From Chlamydiota bacterium (GTDB lineage: Bacteria; Chlamydiota; Chlamydiia; Chlamydiales; SM23-39): 5,336 bases of DNA. This document shows, piece by piece, positions 1 through 4,770 of the stretch (position 1 is the first letter of the stretch; the number at the start of each line of letters is the position of its first letter). The position numbers were made by a program, and so were the translations under genes. The stretch lies in assembly GCA_021772195.1 (NCBI GenBank), contig JAJFML010000082.1:1-5336 (forward strand), given 5' to 3'. A model generated the notes under the pieces. It saw only the letters and a program-made list of their open reading frames with translations, was not told the DNA's origin and did no database searches.

Positions 1-432
1 CACATAAACTTTAGCTTGTCCGATTGCTTCTGTGGGGTATCTCATATCTTTGCAGGCATCTGTAATGACGGAAATGCCATCTGCATCTCCTAGCTCTCTC
101 CTATAGATAGCAATCAGGGTATTATGATTTGTACCATGAGCATTAAGTGGTGGAATGTCGATAGGTCTTTCATTCATTTTATCCCAGTTAATCCGTGTGG
201 GGGCAACTCTACAGATGACTTTTCCTGCAAGAAAAAGGGCGAGAGATGGGATAAATAGGTAGGTTGCAGCGAAGATAACTGCAGCGGTTCGAATAATTTT
301 TAAATTGAGATCAAATCCCACGATACCTGAAACAGTATTTAGTACGATATAATTAAAGGGAGACTTTAACAATTCACCTGTTTGGTTTATTAGGCTAGGC
401 GAGCAAGAATTAATGTTAATAGGGTTTTCCAT
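1..432 (-). CDS. Partial hypothetical protein with N-terminal hydrophobic region (3' end outside window)
   Basis: An open frame of 144 codons reads leftward from an ATG at 432 to the window edge with no stop, so the C-terminus is missing. The start is well supported: AAGGA lies at 442-438, five bases before the ATG, and a perfect TATAAT lies about 37 bases upstream. The protein begins MENPININSC. Residues 26-45 are mildly hydrophobic. Residues 48-72 form a strong hydrophobic segment (AAVIFAATYLFIPSLALFLAG), probably one membrane helix or a tight hairpin. From about residue 76 the chain becomes polar (RINWDKMNERPIDIPP) and looks soluble up to the edge. No catalytic motif is recognised. Two neighbouring hydrophobic lobes near the N-terminus recall chlamydial inclusion-membrane (Inc) proteins, but the first lobe is weak and this is only an inference. 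It is transcribed divergently from the 604-3638 cluster. Confidence 0.8.
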   Translation of the reverse strand, partial: MENPININSCSPSLINQTGELLKSPFNYIVLNTVSGIVGFDLNLKIIRTAAVIFAATYLFIPSLALFLAGKVICRVAPTRINWDKMNERPIDIPPLNAHGTNHNTLIAIYRRELGDADGISVITDACKDMRYPTEAIGQAKVYV

Positions 433-468
433 GTCCTTCCTTTTAATTAAAAAAAAATAATAGCAACT

Positions 469-474
469 ATTATA
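469..474 (-). promoter_or_regulatory. Putative -10 element for the leftward gene
   Basis: The minus strand reads a perfect TATAAT at 474-469. Transcription would start near 462, giving a leader of about 30 bases that includes the AAGGA ribosome site. No good -35 hexamer sits 16-18 bases upstream (the best-placed hexamer is GTGCAC). The surrounding DNA is very AT-rich, so chance matches are likely. Confidence 0.35.
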
Positions 475-553
475 ATTATGTCACGATATAAGTGCACCAC
501 TTTTCTCTTTTAAGGTTTTTTTTGGGGAAAAGAAAAAAAAGATTTTTGAAATA

Positions 554-559
554 TATAAA
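554..559 (+). promoter_or_regulatory. Putative -10 element for the 604-3638 operon
   Basis: TATAAA lies 45 bases upstream of the ATG at 604 and would give a leader of roughly 38 bases. No convincing -35 is present; that position is filled by an A-rich run (530-540). The spacer contains long T and A runs (514-523, 532-540, 575-584), so sequence alone supports this site only weakly. Confidence 0.25.
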
Positions 560-603
560 AATTGTTAACTTGTTTGTTTTTTTTGCCAAAATTTTAAGGG
601 TGT

Positions 604-2304
604 ATGGCTGGAAATTTTCATGATGAGGTTCTTAAGTTGATGAGTGTGGAGATGCAGGGAATAAACACCTCCTCTTCAAAAGATTTTTTATCAGAGATAG
701 AGTCCTATCAAAACTTTCAAAAAGATGAGACTTGCTTAGAAAAAGCCCTTCTTAGCAGTGTGAGTATTGAAGATTTTGAAACACTAAATCTCGGCGCTCA
801 CCTGTTTCCTAAGATGTTTCGAGGTCTTCCCAGGTTTTACGATAGAAATGATCCAGCAATCTCTCAAGTCAAGCCTCACTTCAAAAATTTCCTATCACTG
901 AAAAGGCAGTATATCGATAAAGCGCTCATGCATCTCTACCAAGATGTTGTGGTGGAAAAAGCCCATATTACGATTTTAACCTGGGTAATGAATGATGGTT
1001 TGGGAGATTTCTTCGCTAGCGTGGAGATTGCTAAGTTAATTAAGGAAAGCATACCTCAGCTAGATGTTCACCTAATCACTTTTCTGCCTAAAGATATCTC
1101 TTATGAGTTCGAGAATATTATTTGGCATCCTATTCGTTATAAAGATAAAAAAGACCTTAAACTGTCTCTTTTTGATGACGACCACATCAAAATTCTAAAA
1201 GACTCTTCCTATATTCTGCAGACGCCGACTTTTTTTCCAGAGACTCCAGAGTTAGAAGAGAAAATTGGGCGCAAAATTGATTCCTTAGGTGAATATGGTT
1301 TTATCGATTCAAAGGCTTTTAATCCGAAAACGGGAAATAGGTCCTTAGGTCTTCATTTTTTAGAAAAGGGCATTCCTACCCTGAAACCTAAAAAACTTCA
1401 AAAAGAAGATCTTTTTCAATTAGAGATTAGGCAGAAGCTTTTTGAAAAAACGAGAATAAATGAGAAGCACATTGAGAAATATCTAGAAAAGAGAAGGTTT
1501 AATTTAGCTTATCTCCATTCGATGAGAGGCACGGAGATATATCTTAACATAGTCTTAAAAAAGAGAGCGAAAGATACTCTTGATCTTGACTTTGTCTTTC
1601 CTGATGGAGCCCCTTTAATCGAGTTTCTTGAAAAGAAAAATCCAGAAGAGTTTTTTCGCCGGTATGCAATAAGAGAGGTTTTAGTCCAATTTGATGGGAA
1701 AGAGTACCATTTAGAAGTGCAAAAGAAAGGGAAAAGGATTCGCTTTTTTTGTGAAGAGAAGCTTTCCAATAAAGATTTTCAAACGTTTGTACTATTAAGC
1801 CAGGATCTAGTGGGAATTAGAGGTAATCGCTCATTTTCTGAGGTGGTATCCTATAATAAGCCCTATTTCTCTGATGCTCCCTATCACAGCAAATACTTTC
1901 TTAAAGATCTTTCGGCAGTAGCTGAGTACTATTTATCGGAATATCCAACAGCTGCCAGCTTTATCTCCCTCTTTTTCAAAAACATCCGAAAAAAAAGATC
2001 ATCGGAGCTCTATGTAGAAGAGGAGTTCTTTCAAAAAAGCCAGGATCTCTCAAATAAGGCAGCATCTCTCTTTTTAGATCCATCGACAGCTAAGGGCATA
2101 TGTGTGCTAAACAAGATTTTGGCTAAGTATTTTTCTGCAAATTCGTTTCTTGTCTCCATGGTGAAAAGGGGTGTATTGCATCACCAAATCCCTGCTATTA
2201 AAGAATCTGAGAAAAGTCTTCTTTTAGAATTCTTTAATAACGAAATTTCATTCGTTAGTTTAATTAACGAGATCTCTTTAATTATTATTCCTTATAAAAT
2301 GTAA
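604..2304 (+). CDS. Hypothetical protein with possible GT-B glycosyltransferase-like core
   Basis: This 566-residue frame is the first gene of a four-gene cluster. The ATG at 604 is the first possible start, because an in-frame TAA lies at 595-597. AAGGG at 596-600 is only three bases from the ATG, which is close for a ribosome site. Residues 1-118 are polar and mostly helical. Residues 120-180 look like the first beta-alpha units of a Rossmann-type domain (ITILTWVMNDGLGDFFASVE, with GLGD at 132-135, then a second strand VHLITFLP). Residues 396-440 contain IRGNRSFSEVVSYNKPYFSD, which resembles the C-terminal nucleotide-sugar region of GT-B enzymes, where a Gly-rich turn is followed by S-x-x-E and a K-P. 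The region between is unusually long and charged. The C-terminal 25 residues are hydrophobic but carry N and E, so a membrane anchor is doubtful. No signal peptide is seen. Donor and acceptor are unknown, and the glycosyltransferase reading is inference from motif resemblance only. Confidence 0.85.
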   Translation: MAGNFHDEVLKLMSVEMQGINTSSSKDFLSEIESYQNFQKDETCLEKALLSSVSIEDFETLNLGAHLFPKMFRGLPRFYDRNDPAISQVKPHFKNFLSLKRQYIDKALMHLYQDVVVEKAHITILTWVMNDGLGDFFASVEIAKLIKESIPQLDVHLITFLPKDISYEFENIIWHPIRYKDKKDLKLSLFDDDHIKILKDSSYILQTPTFFPETPELEEKIGRKIDSLGEYGFIDSKAFNPKTGNRSLGLHFLEKGIPTLKPKKLQKEDLFQLEIRQKLFEKTRINEKHIEKYLEKRRFNLAYLHSMRGTEIYLNIVLKKRAKDTLDLDFVFPDGAPLIEFLEKKNPEEFFRRYAIREVLVQFDGKEYHLEVQKKGKRIRFFCEEKLSNKDFQTFVLLSQDLVGIRGNRSFSEVVSYNKPYFSDAPYHSKYFLKDLSAVAEYYLSEYPTAASFISLFFKNIRKKRSSELYVEEEFFQKSQDLSNKAASLFLDPSTAKGICVLNKILAKYFSANSFLVSMVKRGVLHHQIPAIKESEKSLLLEFFNNEISFVSLINEISLIIIPYKM

Positions 2305-2310
2305 CTGTTT

Positions 2311-2316
2311 TATAAT
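2311..2316 (+). promoter_or_regulatory. Possible internal -10 element before the second operon gene
   Basis: A perfect TATAAT lies in the 31-base gap between the first two cluster genes. No -35 of quality is found (TTCCTT at 17-base spacing). A start near 2323 would place the ribosome site almost at the RNA 5' end. It could be a weak secondary promoter or chance. Confidence 0.2.
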
Positions 2317-2335
2317 CCCTATTAGGGGGTTAGTT

Positions 2336-2608
2336 ATGCAAGAAGAGCTGGTTGTGCTGATTCGTGAGCTTGCAAGGCTTTTGCATATCTATTCAAAAGA
2401 TCCAGATAGGGAAGGGGTGAAAGCTGCTATTCAAGAGCTTACGGTCCGGCTTGAGAAAATTGCTATTCCACTATCTAGTAGTGTAGCTAAAGATGCTGCC
2501 AGCTTGAAAGATCTAGCAAAAGCTTATCTAGAGAATCCCTCAAAAGAGTTTAAAGATAGTGTATCAGAGAAAATTCTTAGATTAACCAGTGAAACAAGAG
2601 AGATGTAG
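2336..2608 (+). CDS. Small helical hypothetical protein (90 aa)
   Basis: The start is supported by a strong AGGGGG at 2324-2329, six bases before the ATG. The product is 90 residues, has no signal peptide or membrane segment, and looks almost entirely alpha-helical. Helix 1 spans about residues 2-20 (EELVVLIRELARLLHIY) with heptad-like leucines, helix 2 about 25-43, and a C-terminal pair about 52-66 and 70-88, separated by a turn at NPSK (67-70). Size and composition fit a small helical partner or chaperone-like protein, but no family is recognised. It lies 31 bases after the 566-residue gene and 2 bases before the next gene, so co-translation and a shared process are likely. Its C-terminal pattern resembles that of the 108-residue protein at the end of the cluster. 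Confidence 0.8.
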   Translation: MQEELVVLIRELARLLHIYSKDPDREGVKAAIQELTVRLEKIAIPLSSSVAKDAASLKDLAKAYLENPSKEFKDSVSEKILRLTSETREM

Positions 2609-2610
2609 AG

Positions 2611-3315
2611 ATGGGAGATTTTGGTAAAAGAGGGAAGTTTTTCCAGAAGAAGGTGACCGAAACTCATTTTATGAATCTGGCAAAGAAGATCCGCGAGGAG
2701 ATTTTTTCTGATTCTAAGACGCTTTTTCTAGATCCCGACTTAAAAAAACGGTGCAGGGCGTTTAATGACCTGAAAAACCTAAAAAATAAATATCAAATGA
2801 CTTTTGATGGTCTTAGTATCGACCGGAAGAAGAAGCTTATTACAGCGATTGATCTTGATGATCGAAAGATCGATAACGCTATGAGAGATGCTAAAGTGGT
2901 TCCTTATCTAGATACTTGTATTGGTCATGTCCCACTGTTAAATGATATCACAGGGGAGCCCTTTACTCTTTTAGATTATCTTCAAGATAAAGACTATCTC
3001 TCCAACAAGATGGTCACATTTGAGATTCACTTGCACGAATATAGTGTGGGAATGCTGCTTGAACTTCTTCCTGGTATCAATGATCCGGAACTAATAGAGG
3101 CACTGGAGGGGAGTACTTCTCCTCATAAGCATCTCATCTTTTCTACTGATAATATTCAGTATGACCTAATAAAAAATCAGCATACAGGTCTCCATATTGT
3201 GGGCAAGTGCCTGTTGAAGAATCTATCTCACCAAGTTAAATATGAGATCCCTCAAAACCATGTCCCAGGCGACATTAATTGGGAGATCGATAGAATTTTG
3301 AGGGAAAAACCATGA
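2611..3315 (+). CDS. Hypothetical protein (234 aa), unrecognised family
   Basis: The gene begins two bases after the stop of the 90-residue gene. Only a purine-rich stretch (AAGAGAGA, around 2596-2603) serves as ribosome site, which suggests translation coupled to the preceding gene. The product is soluble, with no signal peptide or membrane segment. Residues 1-95 are basic and helical, starting GKRGKFFQKK and containing LFLDPDLKKR at 38-47 and a K-rich stretch around 72-75. Residues 96-234 look like a mixed alpha/beta domain with alternating hydrophobic segments (MVTFEIHLHEY at 134-144, VGMLLELLPG at 146-155, TGLHIVGKCLL at 192-202). Several histidines and acidic residues are present, but no arrangement I recognise as catalytic. 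An alternative start at Met21 lacks a ribosome site. The LFLDP stretch also occurs near the C-terminus of the first cluster gene. Its 3' end overlaps the next start by 4 bases (ATGA). Confidence 0.82.
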   Translation: MGDFGKRGKFFQKKVTETHFMNLAKKIREEIFSDSKTLFLDPDLKKRCRAFNDLKNLKNKYQMTFDGLSIDRKKKLITAIDLDDRKIDNAMRDAKVVPYLDTCIGHVPLLNDITGEPFTLLDYLQDKDYLSNKMVTFEIHLHEYSVGMLLELLPGINDPELIEALEGSTSPHKHLIFSTDNIQYDLIKNQHTGLHIVGKCLLKNLSHQVKYEIPQNHVPGDINWEIDRILREKP

Positions 3316-3638
3316 AAGTAGGCGAAGGAAAAAATCCAGCACCATCCCAGGGGCCAAACCCCGCAGAAGATCTGCAAAAAGGCATTAAAACATTCAGACA
3401 GTGTCTGCGTGAACATGAAAAGGCAATGACTTCTGAAGAGAAGGGGGCTTGTCAGAGACGGATGCAAAGTTCCATGTCAATCATGGATTTTGCAGCTCAG
3501 GGCATGAAAAAAGAGACCCGTGTTCAGGAGCAAAAGGTGAGGAAAGACTACGATGCCTTTACTCAAAATCCATCCAAGAACAATGCCTCTATCTTAGAGC
3601 ATGACCTAAATACTTTGAATGAGAGCCTTAAGCATTAG
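3312..3638 (+). CDS. Small helical hypothetical protein (108 aa), last gene of cluster
   Basis: The start overlaps the previous stop as ATGA and is preceded by GAGGG at 3300-3304, seven bases upstream, so the start is well placed. The first 18 residues are rich in Gly, Pro, Asn and Lys (KVGEGKNPAPSQGPNPAE) and are probably disordered. The rest is strongly helical and charged: about 20-38, then 42-64 with a methionine-rich face (MQSSMSIMDFAAQGM), then 66-84, an NPSK turn at 86-89, and a final helix 92-106. There is no membrane segment or signal peptide. Size and architecture fit a helical-bundle adaptor or chaperone-like protein, but no family is recognised. Aligned on NPSK, its last 80 residues match the 90-residue protein of the same cluster in length and hydrophobic spacing. 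The stop codon lies inside a small hairpin. Confidence 0.8.
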   Translation: MKVGEGKNPAPSQGPNPAEDLQKGIKTFRQCLREHEKAMTSEEKGACQRRMQSSMSIMDFAAQGMKKETRVQEQKVRKDYDAFTQNPSKNNASILEHDLNTLNESLKH

Positions 3639-3642
3639 GCTC
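3623..3642 (+). terminator. Candidate weak hairpin terminator at the operon end
   Basis: GAGCCT (3623-3628) and AGGCTC (3637-3642) can form a 6-bp stem with an 8-base loop, and the stop codon of the 108-residue gene (3636-3638) lies partly within it. The downstream bases are AT-rich (CTTAAATATATTT) but lack a clean T run, so it is at best a weak terminator. It sits between convergent genes and could act in either direction. Confidence 0.3.
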
Positions 3643-3663
3643 AAGCTCTTAAATATATTTCAA

Positions 3664-3678
3664 CGCAAAGGCGCAAAG
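3664..3678. repeat. Tandem CGCAAAG pair in convergent intergenic spacer
   Basis: CGCAAAG occurs at 3664-3670 and again at 3672-3678, separated by a single G, giving an 8-base period. The pair lies in the 48-base gap between converging genes. From general recollection, short runs of this CGCAAAG-type unit occur in intergenic DNA of quite different bacteria; that this copy belongs to such a set is inference. Confidence 0.45.
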
Positions 3679-3686
3679 AGAAAAAT

Positions 3687-4394
3687 CTACACTGGGTCTT
3701 TTTGAAGAAAACCAAGCTTCAAAAAGGCCTCTTTTAAATCCGCATTATCACTTTTATCAAGGGCGCCGGACGAATCTAGCCAGGTTACGTAGTTTGATGG
3801 CACATCCTTCAGGTGCTTGCCTTGGTGTTTTCCAAAAGGCATGCGGCTGATTATTTGGGGTTTTGACATGAGATCTAAGACCTCTTCAAAGGGAAGGTCA
3901 TCGATCATAAGGGAGAAAACCTTGTGGAGGATGATCACGTCATCAAGTGCTCGGTGGGCATTATTTTGTTCGATGCCATAAATCTCTCGCAAAAATTGAA
4001 GAGCATGGCGTGGTAGATCGGGACGGAACCTTCTGGCCCATTTCAAGGAGTCAAGGGTCCGTAATTTTGGGAAGGTGAGGCCGGCATTTGTGAATTCAAT
4101 CTCCATGAAGGGAAGATCAAATGCATCGTTGTTGTGCGCAATTAGAACGATATCACCTGAGCAGAAGTCTACAAATTGCTCAGCTACGGTTCCAAAATCA
4201 GGTGAGTCTTTTACCATATCATCTGTGATGTGGTGAATCTGGCTGGCCTCAAGAGGGATCGGTCTTCCTGGGTTGATCAGCATTTCAAAGGTGCGATTTT
4301 CCTCAGGGTCAAAAGCTGCAAGTTCAATGATTTTATCTTGATTCGGTCTAATTCCCGTAGTCTCAGTGTCGTAAAAAATAGGTCTAAAAGCCAT
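3687..4394 (-). CDS. dnaQ: DEDDh 3'-5' exonuclease, DnaQ/ExoX-like
   Basis: This gene encodes a 235-residue metal-dependent 3'-5' exonuclease of the DnaQ (RNase T/DEDD) superfamily, which removes nucleotides from DNA 3' ends during proofreading or repair. All motifs are visible: Exo I YDTETTG with D9 and E11, Exo II AHNNDAFDLPF with D93, and Exo III HRALDD with H147 and D152, the DEDDh type. A second small domain at about 185-206 reads MPFGKHQGKHLKDVP followed by YVTWL. This is the C-terminal module known from ExoX-like exonucleases and DUF3820-type proteins. The frame stays open 18 codons further upstream, but the ATG at 4394 is preferred because GAGGA lies five bases before it and the protein then starts directly at the first beta strand. 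Chlamydial homologues are often annotated as DNA polymerase III epsilon. The ExoX-like tail and lack of a polymerase-binding tail leave it open whether this is the replicative proofreader or a stand-alone repair nuclease. Confidence 0.93.
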   Translation of the reverse strand: MAFRPIFYDTETTGIRPNQDKIIELAAFDPEENRTFEMLINPGRPIPLEASQIHHITDDMVKDSPDFGTVAEQFVDFCSGDIVLIAHNNDAFDLPFMEIEFTNAGLTFPKLRTLDSLKWARRFRPDLPRHALQFLREIYGIEQNNAHRALDDVIILHKVFSLMIDDLPFEEVLDLMSKPQIISRMPFGKHQGKHLKDVPSNYVTWLDSSGALDKSDNADLKEAFLKLGFLQKDPV

Positions 4395-4419
4395 AACAAT
4401 CCTCATTCGAAAAAAAATG

Positions 4420-4448
4420 AATTTAATCTGATTCTCCCACGAATACAA
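4420..4448 (-). promoter_or_regulatory. Putative promoter of the exonuclease gene
   Basis: On the minus strand, TTGTAT (4448-4443) and TAAATT (4425-4420) are spaced by 17 bases. Each matches four of six sigma-70 consensus bases (TTGACA, TATAAT). A start near 4413 gives a 19-base leader that contains the GAGGA ribosome site, which also favours the ATG at 4394. No experimental support is implied. Confidence 0.4.
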
Positions 4449-4488
4449 GGTTTTTTTGAGCTGAGGTTTTAATTTTATTCTGCATCTG

Positions 4489-4497
4489 TGGTATAAA
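4489..4497 (+). promoter_or_regulatory. Putative extended -10 promoter of the lipoprotein gene
   Basis: TGGTATAAA is an extended -10 (TG, one base, then TATAAA). No good -35 is seen, which extended -10 promoters can tolerate. A start near 4504 gives a leader of about 27 bases with AGGG at 4521-4524. It is back to back with the exonuclease promoter, about 40 bases away. Confidence 0.45.
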
Positions 4498-4530
4498 GTA
4501 CTCTTTTAAAGATCGATCCTAGGGATATTT

Positions 4531-4707
4531 ATGACAAAGTTTTTTCTTTTCTCGCTCATGATTAGTGCCTTAACTCTCACAGGTTGTTTTCAGGCTTATA
4601 GTGATAGTGATGATGATTTTAATACGATTCCTGTGACGAATAACCCCAATATTGTGCCATCTCACGGCTCTGGCCTTCCGGGAATGCCGAGTGCGCCCAT
4701 TAGATAA
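4531..4707 (+). CDS. Small predicted lipoprotein (58 aa)
   Basis: A 58-codon frame starts at an ATG six bases after AGGG (4521-4524) and ends with TAA at 4705-4707. The N-terminus is a lipoprotein signal peptide: Lys3, a hydrophobic stretch FFLFSLMISALTL (4-16) and the lipobox L-T-G-C with Cys19 as the lipidated residue. Signal peptidase II would leave a mature peptide of only 40 residues. After Cys19 comes an acidic segment (SDSDDD at 24-29), so retention in the inner membrane is not favoured by an Asp at +2 (Phe is at +2). The tail is rich in Gly, Pro, Ser and Asn (GSGLPGMPSAPIR) and probably unstructured. No family is recognised; it may be an envelope-associated peptide. It sits 63 bases upstream of pdhA on the same strand, but a separate promoter for pdhA seems possible. 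Confidence 0.75.
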   Translation: MTKFFLFSLMISALTLTGCFQAYSDSDDDFNTIPVTNNPNIVPSHGSGLPGMPSAPIR

Positions 4708-4736
4708 TTGATTTTTTAATTTAACCTATTAATAAT
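4708..4736 (+). promoter_or_regulatory. Putative promoter of pdhA
   Basis: TTGATT (4708-4713), a 17-base spacer and AATAAT (4731-4736) match the sigma-70 consensus at four and five of six bases. A start near 4743 would give a leader of about 28 bases. A second element, a perfect TATAAT at 4763-4768, is only two bases from the pdhA ATG and would start RNA inside the coding region, so it is less likely to be the working -10. Confidence 0.4.
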
Positions 4737-4770
4737 GAAGAGAAGCGGACTCTTTTACACTATATAATAT

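Noticed and set aside
1509..1769. Minus-strand frame of 86 codons inside the 566-residue gene
   Set aside because: It lies fully within a well-supported plus-strand gene, has no ribosome site of note, and its composition reflects the complement of Lys/Glu/Phe-rich coding sequence.
1798..2048. Direct repeat AGCCAGGATCT at 1798-1808 and 2038-2048
   Set aside because: It is a short match within coding sequence encoding S-Q-D-L twice, with no further similarity around it; likely chance.
3252..3467. Minus-strand frame of 71 codons opposite the 3311 gene junction
   Set aside because: It overlaps the ends of two coupled plus-strand genes and has no recognisable features.
2336..3638. Type III secretion needle and chaperone genes (small helical proteins near a larger one)
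   Set aside because: Sizes are suggestive, but no needle-type motif is seen and the flanking genes are not secretion apparatus genes, so the name is not supported.
4395..4448. Longer exonuclease start at 4448
   Set aside because: The 18 extra residues are outside the conserved fold, the candidate promoter overlaps them, and the ATG at 4394 has a proper GAGGA ribosome site.
4230..4472. Plus-strand frame of 80 codons opposite the exonuclease start
   Set aside because: It is antisense to the conserved Exo I region of a clear DEDDh exonuclease.
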